This document shows positions 25,811 to 35,477 of a stretch of DNA of 64,000 nt, piece after piece (the stretch's first letter is position 1; each line of letters starts with the position of its first letter). A model generated the notes under the pieces. It had not been told where the DNA came from. It ran no database searches and saw only the letters and a list, made by a program, of their open reading frames with translations. Source of the stretch: Spirochaetota bacterium (GTDB lineage: Bacteria > Spirochaetota > Brachyspiria > Brachyspirales > JACRPF01); contig JACRPF010000007.1 of NCBI GenBank assembly GCA_016214035.1, positions 124,001-188,000 of the forward strand, read 5' to 3'. The position numbers and the translations under genes are program-made.

Positions 25811-26404
25811 ATGGAAGTCACGAATGAAATGGTAAAAGAACTGCGCGAGCGCACTAATGTGGGCATCATGGACTGCAAAAAAGCCCTCGCGGAATCCAAC
25901 GGCGACATGGAAAACGCCATACGCATCCTCAAAGAAAAAGGGATGATAACCGCCGCCAAGAAAGCGGGCCGCTCCGCCAAGGAAGGCATGCTCGGGACCT
26001 ATCTCCATCACGACAAAAAACTCGGCGTTTTCGTCGAAGTGTTCTGCGAAACCGATTTCGTCGCAAAAAACGAGATCTTCATAAAACTCGCGACCGACAT
26101 CGCCATGCACATTGCGGCGCAGACACCGCTTGCGACAAAAAAAGAAGACCTCGATCCGGCCGTGGTGAAAGATCAGAAAGAGATTTTTATAAAGCTCACC
26201 CGCGAATCGGGCAAACCGGAAAATATGATTGAAAAGATCGCCGAAGGACGCCTTAACAAATGGTATTCCGAGGTATGTCTGCTCGATCAGCCGTTCTTCG
26301 TTGAAGGCAAACAGACTATCACCGAGATGGTCAACGAAGCCATCCAGAAAACCGGCGAAAATATCACGATTGGCAAATTCTACCGGGTGCAGATGGGCGC
26401 ATAA
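25811..26404 (+). CDS. tsf: Elongation factor Ts (short form)
   Basis: Nucleotide exchange factor of EF-Tu. The N-terminal UBA-like domain (LRERTNVGIMDCKKALAE) and the core motif CETDFVAKNEIF are present. At 197 residues it is the short form with a single core subdomain, as in Thermus, instead of the ~283 of E. coli. SD AAGGAG lies before the ATG. pyrH follows after three bases. Confidence 0.96.
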   Translation: MEVTNEMVKELRERTNVGIMDCKKALAESNGDMENAIRILKEKGMITAAKKAGRSAKEGMLGTYLHHDKKLGVFVEVFCETDFVAKNEIFIKLATDIAMHIAAQTPLATKKEDLDPAVVKDQKEIFIKLTRESGKPENMIEKIAEGRLNKWYSEVCLLDQPFFVEGKQTITEMVNEAIQKTGENITIGKFYRVQMGA

Positions 26405-26407
26405 AAA

Positions 26408-27112
26408 ATGCCCCGCAGGCGCGTTTTACTTAAAATATCCGGCGAAGCACTGCTCGGTTCGCAGGAGTTCGGCATCGACAGCGCCGTAGTTAACCGTATC
26501 GCGGCTGAGATATCCGAGGCGCGGACACACGGCGTGGAAATAGCCCTTATCATGGGCGGCGGAAACATTTTCCGCGGCGCGGAGATTGCCGGCGATACGC
26601 TCAAACGCGCCACCGCAGATGCAGTAGGCATGCTCGCCACTGTTATGAACGCGCTCACCCTCGCCGACGGATTTTCGAAAAACGGCATCCCGTCTGTTGT
26701 ATTATCAGCCGTAGCCATCGGCAACCTTGTGCCGGCGTTCGAACGCGGCCATGCCATGCGGCTGCTTTCGGAAAAAAACGTGGTGCTCATTCCCGGCGGG
26801 ACGTCGAATCCGTTCTTTACAACAGACACCGCCGCGGTGCTTCGCGCGCTTGAAACGGAATGTGATATCGTGTTCAAGGGAACCAAAGTTGACGGCGTTT
26901 ACAGCGCCGATCCGAAAAAACATGCAGACGCCGTGCGATATGAAAAGCTGTCCTATAATGAAGCTATAGAAAAACGCCTCATGGTTATGGATACAAGCGC
27001 ATTCACGCTCGCGCGCGACCATAACATGCCGATTTGCGTATTTGATATGCAGCAACCGGGCAATATTGCGAAAGCGCTGGCCGGTGAAGTTATCGGAACG
27101 ATAGTTTCATAG
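26408..27112 (+). CDS. pyrH: Uridylate kinase PyrH
   Basis: Phosphorylates UMP to UDP; hexameric amino-acid-kinase fold. RVLLKISGEALLG, LIMGGGNIFRG, IPGGTSNPFFTTDTAAVLRA and FKGTKVDGVYSADPKK are diagnostic. The length of 234 is standard. Last gene of the rpsB operon. A six-bp GC-rich hairpin follows the stop. Confidence 0.96.
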   Translation: MPRRRVLLKISGEALLGSQEFGIDSAVVNRIAAEISEARTHGVEIALIMGGGNIFRGAEIAGDTLKRATADAVGMLATVMNALTLADGFSKNGIPSVVLSAVAIGNLVPAFERGHAMRLLSEKNVVLIPGGTSNPFFTTDTAAVLRALETECDIVFKGTKVDGVYSADPKKHADAVRYEKLSYNEAIEKRLMVMDTSAFTLARDHNMPICVFDMQQPGNIAKALAGEVIGTIVS

Positions 27113-27113
27113 C

Positions 27114-27129
27114 GCGGAACATTTTCCGC
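27114..27129. terminator. Hairpin between convergent pyrH and radical SAM gene
   Basis: GCGGAA (27114-27119), loop CATT, TTCCGC (27124-27129). It sits in the 22-base gap between convergent stops. There is no strong U tract on either strand, so termination is only suggested. Confidence 0.35.
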
Positions 27130-27134
27130 AGCCG

Positions 27135-28124
27135 CTACAAAAATCGATAATAATCGTGCGGCGATAATTCCGCAGGCCTCAGATTTTTTTCAAGCACCAT
27201 GAATTTTCGTATTGCAAGACACAGATGGCATTTTGAGAGATATGCCTCTTCCGGAATAAAACCATACTCCCGCTTTGCATAGTCAAGAAATGCGCCGATG
27301 CCGTCGGTATGCATCATCGTGATAATGGGATATTCACGGAAATCGAGCTCTTCGTCAAGGTCGTCGAGCGCTATCGTAAAACCGCTGCAGAGGCCGGGTA
27401 TATACCGCTCGAACAGATCGATATGAAAATGCGATGTACTTGCAAGCTCACGGCATCCCCTGTTCTCGAGTATCTCAGCAAGCGGCTTCAGCGTAAACAC
27501 GGTGCGGTACGTCTCAATCGCCCGTCCGCGCAGATTAAGCGGATAGCGCACGGGAATATCGCGCAGATAGTTCTTCCCGAACTTCGCGGCATATTCACTC
27601 AGGCTGTGCACCTTATCGTCATCAAGCGCGCTCAGGTCCTTATAGAAATCCCTCGTCCACGGAAATACCATGATATCGGCACGCTCGCAGGCGCCGATGA
27701 CACCGCGAACTTTCCTGAACGGAATATATTCATTATGGAATGGACTGATGGAGATGAGGAGCGTGGTAAGGCCGTGTTTTTTGAGTGCGAGCAGCGTGCG
27801 CGTTGCGCTCTCTTCATCATGAAACCATGAGGAATTCGTCTCAACGTATTCTATGGCGACCTTTTCCTCATGCGCGGTCTTCAGTATCTCTTCGAGCGCG
27901 GGGATATTGAGAAACGGCTCTCCCCCGCCGATGTGCACCGCATCGCAGCCGAGCGACCGTATCGTGCGGAATATGCGCGCGGCAGATGCCGGATTCATAT
28001 AACGCTTCTCCCACTGCGGCGACGAAGCGTAGAGACAATGCGCGCATTTCGATGAGCAGTAGTAATTCGTGATGATGCCGCCGGACGCAAGGTCATCAAT
28101 CGTGAGCGATTCCATCGCGGTCAT
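27135..28124 (-). CDS. Radical SAM protein of unknown function
   Basis: A 329-residue radical SAM enzyme. The cluster motif is CSSKCAHC (CxxxCxxC, about residue 24) and the SAM-binding GGEPF follows (AVHIGGGEPFLNIP). A second Cys pair in KCHLCLAIR near the C-terminus could bind an auxiliary cluster. Substrate unknown. The ATG overlaps the suhB stop (ATGA), making it the last gene of the carD-PIN/TRAM-suhB operon. No short peptide precursor is adjacent, so a peptide-modifying role has no support here. Confidence 0.8.
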   Translation of the reverse strand: MTAMESLTIDDLASGGIITNYYCSSKCAHCLYASSPQWEKRYMNPASAARIFRTIRSLGCDAVHIGGGEPFLNIPALEEILKTAHEEKVAIEYVETNSSWFHDEESATRTLLALKKHGLTTLLISISPFHNEYIPFRKVRGVIGACERADIMVFPWTRDFYKDLSALDDDKVHSLSEYAAKFGKNYLRDIPVRYPLNLRGRAIETYRTVFTLKPLAEILENRGCRELASTSHFHIDLFERYIPGLCSGFTIALDDLDEELDFREYPIITMMHTDGIGAFLDYAKREYGFIPEEAYLSKCHLCLAIRKFMVLEKNLRPAELSPHDYYRFL

Positions 28125-28936
28125 TTCCCCCTGAGCGTTTTGATAAACGGTTTATGCAGATAACCATTGCTTGCGGCAACATACCCGCGGCTTTCAAGCA
28201 CATAGGGCTTGCCGTCAAGACCGCTCACCGTACCGCCGGCCTGCACCACGATGATGGCGCCGGCGCAGATATCCCACGGCGCGAGGCCGAGCTCCCAAAA
28301 ACCTTCACAGACGCCTTCAGCCACGCGGCAGAAATCGATGACCGCCGCGCCGTCGCGTCGTACACCCTGCGTCGCCTTGACCATGCGTTTGAACTCGGGC
28401 ATATTGTCATGTACGCCCCTGTCGCGCGCCGTGTAGTAAAACCCGGTTATCATGAGGGCATTGATGAGCTTTTTCACCGGCGAAACATGTATGGACCTGC
28501 CGTTCTTCTCGGAATGCATGTAGGTATGCGCGCAATAGAGGTTCTTCGTCAGCGGCTCATAGATACAGCCGAGCACGATGGCACCGCGGAACCTGAGCCC
28601 GAGCGATACGCCGTAGCAGGGATAGCCGTGCACGAAATTCGTCGTCCCGTCGACCGGATCGACTATCCATTGATAGCCCTCCGTATTGCCGTCATTCCCG
28701 GTCTCTTCGCCGAAAAAGCCATGTGATGGATAGCGTGTATGGATCGCCTTACGGATGATATCCTCGGATTTTTTATCCACCTCGGTGACAAGATCGATGG
28801 CGCCTTTACGGCGCACCGAACGCGGTTTGCCGAAGTTTTTGACAGAATATTCACCCGCGGAAACGGCGGCCCGCTGAGCTACAGCGAGCATACCGTCGAG
28901 TTCTTTTTTAGTGGGCAGCAACGTGGAAGCAGACAT
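28121..28936 (-). CDS. suhB: Inositol-1-monophosphatase family protein (SuhB-like)
   Basis: Mg2+-dependent phosphatase. Metal-site motifs are GFFGEETGN, WIVDPVDGTTNFVHG and APWDICAGAIIV. The length of 271 is standard. Substrates in the family include inositol phosphates, fructose-1,6-bisphosphate and histidinol phosphate; sequence alone does not decide. It lies between the PIN/TRAM gene (17-base gap) and the radical SAM gene (overlap). Confidence 0.88.
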   Translation of the reverse strand: MSASTLLPTKKELDGMLAVAQRAAVSAGEYSVKNFGKPRSVRRKGAIDLVTEVDKKSEDIIRKAIHTRYPSHGFFGEETGNDGNTEGYQWIVDPVDGTTNFVHGYPCYGVSLGLRFRGAIVLGCIYEPLTKNLYCAHTYMHSEKNGRSIHVSPVKKLINALMITGFYYTARDRGVHDNMPEFKRMVKATQGVRRDGAAVIDFCRVAEGVCEGFWELGLAPWDICAGAIIVVQAGGTVSGLDGKPYVLESRGYVAASNGYLHKPFIKTLRGK

Positions 28937-28953
28937 CGTAGTGCGAAGTCCGG

Positions 28954-29952
28954 TCAGGCGGTATGTGTACCACGGGGAGCGCGTCCGCCGCCGCCCATAC
29001 GTGACAGTTCGCCGAATATCATTCTGCCCGCCGAAGTCTGACGCACCGTGAGCACCTTCACATCAACGGTCTTTCCGATGCTGCGATCAGCGTTCTCAAC
29101 GACGACCATGGTGCCGTCCTCGAGGTGTCCCACCGCCTGGTGTTTATCGGTGCCGCCGCGTATCAGTTCAATCTTGATCACATCGCCGGCAAGAACATCG
29201 GAACGGAGCGTCGCCGCGAGGTCGTTGATATTGAGCACTTCGACATCGTGAATGGAAGCGACTTTATTGAGATTATAATCGTTCGTGATGACCTTGCCGT
29301 TGAGCGCCTTGGCAAGTTCGATGAGCTTGAGATCAACTTCAGGCACATTCGGAAAATCGATATCCGATATGGAAACCGGTATTTTTTTTGACGCTTTCAT
29401 CTTATTGAGGATATCAAGTGCACGCCGTCCACGGATGCGTTTCTGCGGGTCGGCGGAATCGCTCAGATATTGGATCTCTTTCAGAACGAACTGCGGAATG
29501 ATGAACATACCGTCGATGAAACCCGTCTCGGCGATGAGCGCAAGACGTCCATCGATGATGACGCTCGTGTCGATGATCTTGCTGTCCTTGGCGGCATCAT
29601 TCTGCTTGAACGACAGCATGAGCCGGTTTGTCTGCGGCGCAAGCGCGAACACCGCGCCGAGCACGAGATATGCCGTTCCGAAAAAGATGAATGAACGCAG
29701 CCACACAGCCGGTTCCGTCAGCACCGGGGCGAGTGCCGCGGTAATGAGCAGATAGATGATGAACGTGAAGAGCACACCGGCGAGCGCGAAGATGATACCC
29801 CGGGCTGACGTACGCTTAAACACGAAAAACTCGACTGCGAACAGCACCGCCGCGGTCGCGCCGAGCGCTATTGCATGCGCGGGGACAACGGTGAACTGGT
29901 CGATGCAGAAAACAACGGCGGCAACGGCCGCCAACATGATCAAACGCCACAT
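28954..29952 (-). CDS. PIN/TRAM-domain membrane protein (YacL-like)
   Basis: The N-terminal ~110 residues hold four membrane helices. A PIN-type RNase domain follows (residues ~130-245; acidic residues in KIIDTSVIIDGRL, VLKEIQ, KVITNDYNLNKVA) and then a TRAM domain (ending near VKVLTVRQTSAGRMIF). Homologues accompany CarD in spirochaetes and Firmicutes. It is likely a membrane-tethered RNA-binding nuclease of uncertain role. It follows carD by 24 bases. Confidence 0.9.
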   Translation of the reverse strand: MWRLIMLAAVAAVVFCIDQFTVVPAHAIALGATAAVLFAVEFFVFKRTSARGIIFALAGVLFTFIIYLLITAALAPVLTEPAVWLRSFIFFGTAYLVLGAVFALAPQTNRLMLSFKQNDAAKDSKIIDTSVIIDGRLALIAETGFIDGMFIIPQFVLKEIQYLSDSADPQKRIRGRRALDILNKMKASKKIPVSISDIDFPNVPEVDLKLIELAKALNGKVITNDYNLNKVASIHDVEVLNINDLAATLRSDVLAGDVIKIELIRGGTDKHQAVGHLEDGTMVVVENADRSIGKTVDVKVLTVRQTSAGRMIFGELSRMGGGGRAPRGTHTA

Positions 29953-29976
29953 AATGGACTTCCTTACTTACTTTAC

Positions 29977-30480
29977 TTATTTATGCTCGAATTTCTTTGC
30001 GGATTTTTCGAGCGCACCAGAAACGATATCTTCGATAGATTCCTTGTCTTTCTTCAGTGCAATGCTTATTTCGTCTACGATGAACTGGTATGCCTTCTCA
30101 TACAAACGCTTTTCCGACGACGAAAGCTCCTTGAAACGGTTGCGTATGAACAATCCCCGCGCGACCTCGATGGCCTCTTTGATGCGCCCGGTCTTGAGCT
30201 TATCGACGTTCTCCTGATACCGGATCTTCCAGTTATCTTCAATGTCGGCGGGTTTCCGCTGGAGCATCTTAAGAAACTCATCGGCTTCAGTGCGGCTGAT
30301 GATTTTGCGAATCCCCATATTTTTGACGCCGTCAACGGGTACTTTCAGCGTAATGTTTTCCATCTCGCATTCGAGCACGTAGAATTCAATCGTCTTGCCG
30401 TCGAATTTATGCTTCTCCATTGCGGTGACCTGACATACTCCGTACATCGGGTAGACGACATATGCTTTTTTCTTGAACAT
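29977..30480 (-). CDS. carD: CarD/CdnL-family RNA polymerase-binding regulator
   Basis: Global transcription factor that binds RNA polymerase beta and stabilises open complexes. The N-terminal RNAP-interaction domain is clear (AYVVYPMYGVCQVTAME, then VPVDGVKNMGIR). The C-terminal part is helical with a conserved Trp (about 83) and KTGRIKEAIEVARGLF. The length of 167 is typical. SD AAGGA precedes the ATG. It is likely the first gene of a four-gene operon. Confidence 0.93.
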   Translation of the reverse strand: MFKKKAYVVYPMYGVCQVTAMEKHKFDGKTIEFYVLECEMENITLKVPVDGVKNMGIRKIISRTEADEFLKMLQRKPADIEDNWKIRYQENVDKLKTGRIKEAIEVARGLFIRNRFKELSSSEKRLYEKAYQFIVDEISIALKKDKESIEDIVSGALEKSAKKFEHK

Positions 30481-30507
30481 GGCTGGCTTTTCCTTAACGT
30501 AGTAAAT

Positions 30508-31098
30508 TTATGAGAGCTTCACGCCGAGTGTGAATGATAGTCTCCAGTCGTAATCGGAATCACTGTCGAAATCATATCCGAATATACCGCTCATATTATC
30601 CCAGCGGAATATCCTGCTTTGACCGGGAATGAAATACATAGCCGCGTACGGTACAACACCGAACATGGGAACATCAAGTTGCAGGATAAGGCCTGTTCTT
30701 ATGCTATTGCGGTGACCGGTATCATTCCCGAGTTGTATTGTAGTGTATGCACGCGCCCCCGCACTCAGCCGGAAAGGTGCATTTGTCTCACTGATATAAA
30801 ATCGCACAGCCCAATCTATAAGCAGATATCGTGCATACCCGTTTAATACCGCCGGGTCATAGCCTTCGGTATAACCCGTACCCACAGTCAGGGATAGTAG
30901 CCGATCGAATGCATACATCTCACCGCCGGCTCCGAGCCATTTTGCCCCGCCGACTTCGGCATATGCAGAAAAATGCACCCATTCGAATTCCGCCGATGCG
31001 AACGGCGCTGCAAGAAGCATGAAACAGACTATATAGCGAATGATATGCGCAGATACCTTGAACGGTAATCTGACAACCGCATTTCTATTACTCATCAT
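30508..31098 (-). CDS. Exported beta-barrel-like protein of unknown function
   Basis: A 196-residue protein with signal peptide (cleavage near APFASA, residue ~36). Alternating aromatic and polar strands follow (VHFSAYAEVGGAKWLGAGG, RLSAGARAYTTIQLG, WRLSFTLGVKLS), ending in a barrel-like C-terminal strand. A small outer-membrane beta-barrel is likely. It has its own good promoter and lies 27 bases before carD. Confidence 0.6.
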   Translation of the reverse strand: MMSNRNAVVRLPFKVSAHIIRYIVCFMLLAAPFASAEFEWVHFSAYAEVGGAKWLGAGGEMYAFDRLLSLTVGTGYTEGYDPAVLNGYARYLLIDWAVRFYISETNAPFRLSAGARAYTTIQLGNDTGHRNSIRTGLILQLDVPMFGVVPYAAMYFIPGQSRIFRWDNMSGIFGYDFDSDSDYDWRLSFTLGVKLS

Positions 31099-31106
31099 TA
31101 AACGCT

Positions 31107-31134
31107 ATTGTATGCAAAAATGCGATTTTGTCAA
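31107..31134 (-). promoter_or_regulatory. Sigma-70 promoter of barrel-like protein
   Basis: Minus-strand TTGACA (31129-31134), 16-base spacer, TACAAT (31107-31112), a few bases ahead of the start codon at 31098. The short leader means the real start may be a downstream Met. Confidence 0.7.
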
Positions 31135-31149
31135 TCTTTTTTAATATTT

Positions 31150-31172
31150 CCGGGGAATTGGCATTCCCGGTG
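31150..31172 (-). terminator. Hairpin after the URO-D-like gene
   Basis: Minus strand CCGGGAAT, short loop, ATTCCCCGG with one bulged C, just after the stop of the URO-D-like gene. The following sequence is A/T-rich but not a clean U tract. Confidence 0.35.
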
Positions 31173-31176
31173 CTCT

Positions 31177-32403
31177 TTAAGCGTCTATCGCCTCACGTAC
31201 GGCGGAAACCCATCGCCTGAGCCGTGACGGGTCACGTTCTACCGTCTGAATATCCTTCAGTGTAATATCTGTATGACATCCCTTCGCATCGCCAAGCGCC
31301 TGACGCACGATGCGCTTGACGTTATCGGGTTCAAAGCCGCAGCATACCATCTCGGCCGGGTTCGGACGCCATGAAAACACATACGATGCGCCGATCTGTT
31401 CTGCGCATGCACGCACATTCGCCCGCGGCGCGACGGCAATTCGTCTGAGATTCTTTACTTTTCGAAGGATGTCGATTTTCCGTGTCAGGTCTTCACAGCA
31501 GCCGTATGATATAAGACCGAAATTCGCCATGATAGGCATCTGATACCGCAGCATGAACTCGTCATGCATCTCCGGTGATATGAGCGTCAATTCCTGCGCG
31601 GCAACATGTGCCCAAAGGCTTTTGCGTGTCACCGGGGTATTATCCGCAGACGGGTCGGACAGATCATCCGCGTAACACATAGCCTGATTATTATTGTCGT
31701 ACCGGTGCCAATCACCGGCCGTTTCGGCCTCCGCCTGCGCTTTGAGTATACCGTCGCGCATGAATGCAAGTACGCCGTGAAGCCAAGCAGGATCGTCATA
31801 CATATCCATCATGAGCGTTTCCATGCCGCGAAGCTTGGTGAGCTCGGTGGAAATATCGGCGTTCCAGTGGCGCCAGACCGGTGCCCGCGACAGCACCACG
31901 GGGATTATATCGCCTACCGCTTCGCGTATACGCGCAAAGTCTTCTGCCGTCTTTTTTTCATCGATGCGGTGCGCAGGTACGGTCATCTTTTTTGCATCGT
32001 CATGGCTTTTTATCGGCGCATCGTGGTAAAAATTACGTCCGCCTTCTTCGTTCCCGCTCTGCTCTACATGAACCTCTAATCCCCACACCCCTTTTCCCGG
32101 AAGAATATACGACGCCTGCTGCACCAGATACGGCTCAAATATATAATCGTCGCCGATGGTTTCCTGAAACAGCATGGCCCGGAAAAAACGCTCGTGTCTC
32201 CTGAATAACGGGTCGGTACAGGATAGGTTCACAAGTTCCGGGATTTCCTTCCACGCCTCACCCTCACGGACATAGATGAGCGGCCGTGTGGGCTTCAAGG
32301 CATTATGCCGCCGCCAGAGATCGCGCCGTTCCTGCTGCACCGGCATGGCGCATATTTCACGGTATCGTTTCGCAAGTTCACGAAGTATCGTTATATCGCT
32401 CAT
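31177..32403 (-). CDS. Uroporphyrinogen-decarboxylase-superfamily protein (MtaA-like)
   Basis: A 408-residue TIM-barrel protein of the URO-D superfamily. In accessory regions of anaerobes these are usually cobalamin methyltransferase relatives (MtaA/CmuA group) or uncharacterised, not haem enzymes. Visible segments are VVLSRAPVWRHW, LISYGCCEDLTRKID and SYVFSWRPNPAEMVC; the His/Cys residues could bind zinc. I use the ATG at 32403 because AAGGA lies upstream. A 13-bp palindrome (CGCAT-TTT-ATGCG, 32438-32450) precedes it and may be an operator. Confidence 0.65.
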   Translation of the reverse strand: MSDITILRELAKRYREICAMPVQQERRDLWRRHNALKPTRPLIYVREGEAWKEIPELVNLSCTDPLFRRHERFFRAMLFQETIGDDYIFEPYLVQQASYILPGKGVWGLEVHVEQSGNEEGGRNFYHDAPIKSHDDAKKMTVPAHRIDEKKTAEDFARIREAVGDIIPVVLSRAPVWRHWNADISTELTKLRGMETLMMDMYDDPAWLHGVLAFMRDGILKAQAEAETAGDWHRYDNNNQAMCYADDLSDPSADNTPVTRKSLWAHVAAQELTLISPEMHDEFMLRYQMPIMANFGLISYGCCEDLTRKIDILRKVKNLRRIAVAPRANVRACAEQIGASYVFSWRPNPAEMVCCGFEPDNVKRIVRQALGDAKGCHTDITLKDIQTVERDPSRLRRWVSAVREAIDA

Positions 32404-32437
32404 ACGCTGTCCTTGCACTAAATGATGGATATATCAT

Positions 32438-32450
32438 CGCATTTTATGCG
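32438..32450. promoter_or_regulatory. Small palindrome upstream of URO-D-like gene
   Basis: CGCAT (32438-32442), TTT, ATGCG (32446-32450), 35 bases before the start at 32403. It could be a regulator site; the regulator is unknown. Confidence 0.3.
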
Positions 32451-32513
32451 GAATTTGACATGGACAAAGCGCAAAACGACATGGATATTCGGCTGGAACA
32501 CGGTCATCGTGCT

Positions 32514-35426
32514 CTATTTTGCCACGATCACCTTCATCGTTCTTGACCCGAGTGATGATCGCAATATACAGAGATATACGCCGGGACTTAGTGATGAGCC
32601 GCCATTCTTCTTTGCATCCCAGACGATTCGTCCATTCGATGCATATAACTCCTCCGACAGCAATGAGCCGGAGATCGAATATATCTTAGCCGATGTGTCT
32701 TTGGTAAGATTGACAAAGACAACACCGCCGGCTTCCCCATGGTAGGGATTATTCACGATGCATACATTGCCAAGATCCGCGGCTGTGGAAAACAGCGTAT
32801 GTACCGTGACGGAAGATATTATAAAAACACCTTCGGCGTAACCATTCGATGCGACAATGCGGATATCGTACTTCTTTGCCGTATCGATCGACGGGGAAAT
32901 CCATGCATTGACCTGGTCACTGTTTGTCGCACACAGCAATATACCGGACACCTGCGCCGACGGTATATCTTTCCACAACGCCGATGCGGTTTCGGCATAT
33001 GAAAAACGGATTGAAACAGGGGCACTGAAATTTTTTGAAAGCGAATACCGGAGCTGGATCATATTTGACAACGGCATCACGAGGGCTGCGCCGTTGGAAA
33101 CCGCGATACGCAGCGGTATCATATTCGACGCAGGCCCGCCGGCAGCCGATTCACCGGCTTCGTTCGTGGCCGATACTTTATAGTAATATATAATGCCTGC
33201 AACTAATCCGGTATTATCGTACGATGTGGCGTTTGCAGCTGCTGTGCCGAGAAACGAATACTGAGTATTATTGGTGCTTCGATAGACACGGAAACAATCT
33301 TCATTGACCGAGGTATCCGTCCACCGGACCTGAAGCATATTATCACCGGTTTTCACAACGGATATTCCAGTCGGCACCGATGGTTTGGAAACCGTAATAG
33401 TGTAATAATTTGAGTTGGTCGCCGTGCAGTTACCGAGAACATCTTTCGCATATGAATGGAACGATGTTGACCGCTGCACACTCACTGAAGTCCCGGCGGT
33501 CGTATACTGCTGATACGGACCTGCGGCACCGTTCGTCGACCAGTACCCGTAATTTTCATTCACATCCAGCGTTAGTGTAAACAGCGCATTCGTTGTCAGA
33601 TTGCTCATCACACCCGTAATACTCGGAGCAACGGTGTCGAAGGTATACGTCCGTGTGTTTGTGGGACCGCAGTTCCCGGTTCCGTCATCACCGTAATAGA
33701 GAAGCGTTGTAGTCCGCGCAATTGTTATAGAAACACCATTCGTCGTGAATTGATGGAATCCTCCCGTACCGTTGGTCGACCAGTAACCGTAGTTCTTATC
33801 GACATCAAGCATGACGGTAAATGATTTGTTCGTTATAATATTCCCCGCAGCGCCTGTGACGACCGGAGCAGCTGTTCCCGTACGATAGGTGACAAAGATG
33901 GGCGTCTCACCGAGCATGACAATTACACGCGCATTGGCAGTACCGGGATTTATCACCGTCAGGGCGGAATCAGTTCCCGTTACACTGCCGTTTATACACA
34001 TCGTCTGCGTAGCCACGGTCATATACGGGACGATCAATGTATAATTTGTCGTAATCCCTTCATCATAGACTGTGTTCGCTTTAGTACACCAGAGCATCGA
34101 AGTCCGGACGATATTTCCGCTGTCTTTGAATGAATACGAGAATACCCAGGGACTTCCCAACGCATAACTATCTACTCTATCAAAATACATCGGGCCGATG
34201 ACATGCTGCATGGCCGCAAGATAGTAATATGATGTCCGCGGCGTCGGCGGTGAGCCGGACTTTTGGACGACGCCGGATGTGGAGAACCGTCCCGGTCCGG
34301 TACCCGGATCCCGATACATGAACATGAAAGCCTTTTGTATGCCGAGTCCGCACAGGATGGCATAACTTCTCATAAGATAGTTCGCCTGCGCCCGGTTCGG
34401 ATCACCATACGAGTTACGGGCGAACGTATCTGAATGCTTTCCGTTGGACAAAGTAGTATCCCATCCGAATTCGGTGCACCATATCGGCGTTCCCGGCGAA
34501 TAGGTGTTACGCCAGTTTACAATGGGTTCAGTGACCGCTTTAAGACCTTTGGCCGCATGCTCCGGAGCCGTACCGCCGAATCCCATGTTCTCATCCACCA
34601 GCCCGTCGCCGTCCAGCGTATCATAATAACAGCAATAGTGATGGAAATTGATTATCTCAACAGCCTCTTTAAATCGGGCTGCGCCGAGATTCGAGTATAC
34701 GGCGTTGAGCGTTTTGATGTTCGCACCCGCCATACCGCCCTGAACATGCACCGCCAGCGGGTCGCCGTTCTTTATGCCCAATAGCGGATGTGATGCATTC
34801 GTTGAAATATCAATACCGTCGTGCACGGCGCTCACATGCGCGGCATATGCGGCAAGCGGCCAGACGCCGGGCCAGCCGAGATCAGGCTCGTTACAGTCTT
34901 CAAAGTAGCGGCAGTAATCGAGCGCCGTGAGATGATCGCCGAACGTCTTTCCTGACGGCTGCGCAGTCCTTCCGAACCGCGCCGTCAACTGACCGAAACA
35001 TGCCGCACGCTCCAGATAACTTTTCGTGTTATACCCGGTGTTTCCGTTGGTGCTGTCGTACGGCCACCAATCCTGATAGGTATTGAGCGCGCCGTTCCTG
35101 TTGCCGTTCATCAAAGCCGAAAGTATATTGATGCCGTTCGAATTGCATATCCGGTAGAAGTTATGGATGCGCGGCCAGCTTGCCGTCCAGTTATACGATG
35201 TTGTATCCGTCTGTATCCAGCTCCAGAGCAGGTAGTCGCGCAGCCATTTGAACGTCGTTTTGAATTGCGCATAATACTGCCCGTCATCAATATCGACATT
35301 CTGATTCGCTCCGATAAAATCCGACATCGTTCCATGGTATTCCGTATAGCCGCTTGCCGGACGTATTCCGCCGAATCCCATGAGGACCACACAGAGGATA
35401 TACGTTGCGCCCTGTATTCTTTTCAT
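32514..35426 (-). CDS. Secreted multidomain glycoside hydrolase (clan GH-A-like)
   Basis: 970 residues. Signal peptide to about residue 26, then a TIM-barrel catalytic domain. The acid/base candidate is Glu180 in FEDCNEPDLGWPG and the nucleophile candidate Glu319 in TPIWCTEFGWD, the N-E and E pairing of clan GH-A. Two ~75-residue modules with NYGYWSTNG follow (about 530-680). A fibronectin type III domain comes next (about 685-770, IYYYKVSATNEAGES), and the end is a FlgD-like Ig domain (WDAKKNGGSSLSPGVYLCIL). The barrel family (cellulase or GH39-like) cannot be fixed by eye. Probably surface- or extracellular-acting on plant or algal glycans. Confidence 0.75.
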   Translation of the reverse strand: MKRIQGATYILCVVLMGFGGIRPASGYTEYHGTMSDFIGANQNVDIDDGQYYAQFKTTFKWLRDYLLWSWIQTDTTSYNWTASWPRIHNFYRICNSNGINILSALMNGNRNGALNTYQDWWPYDSTNGNTGYNTKSYLERAACFGQLTARFGRTAQPSGKTFGDHLTALDYCRYFEDCNEPDLGWPGVWPLAAYAAHVSAVHDGIDISTNASHPLLGIKNGDPLAVHVQGGMAGANIKTLNAVYSNLGAARFKEAVEIINFHHYCCYYDTLDGDGLVDENMGFGGTAPEHAAKGLKAVTEPIVNWRNTYSPGTPIWCTEFGWDTTLSNGKHSDTFARNSYGDPNRAQANYLMRSYAILCGLGIQKAFMFMYRDPGTGPGRFSTSGVVQKSGSPPTPRTSYYYLAAMQHVIGPMYFDRVDSYALGSPWVFSYSFKDSGNIVRTSMLWCTKANTVYDEGITTNYTLIVPYMTVATQTMCINGSVTGTDSALTVINPGTANARVIVMLGETPIFVTYRTGTAAPVVTGAAGNIITNKSFTVMLDVDKNYGYWSTNGTGGFHQFTTNGVSITIARTTTLLYYGDDGTGNCGPTNTRTYTFDTVAPSITGVMSNLTTNALFTLTLDVNENYGYWSTNGAAGPYQQYTTAGTSVSVQRSTSFHSYAKDVLGNCTATNSNYYTITVSKPSVPTGISVVKTGDNMLQVRWTDTSVNEDCFRVYRSTNNTQYSFLGTAAANATSYDNTGLVAGIIYYYKVSATNEAGESAAGGPASNMIPLRIAVSNGAALVMPLSNMIQLRYSLSKNFSAPVSIRFSYAETASALWKDIPSAQVSGILLCATNSDQVNAWISPSIDTAKKYDIRIVASNGYAEGVFIISSVTVHTLFSTAADLGNVCIVNNPYHGEAGGVVFVNLTKDTSAKIYSISGSLLSEELYASNGRIVWDAKKNGGSSLSPGVYLCILRSSLGSRTMKVIVAK

Positions 35427-35477
35427 ACTGCCTCACCTATCGTACATCTTTAGTACCCAACAGCGTTTCGTATATTC

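Noticed and set aside
27135-28124. RiPP-type peptide maturation locus around the radical SAM gene
   Set aside because: No short precursor ORF or transporter is adjacent; neighbours are suhB and pyrH.
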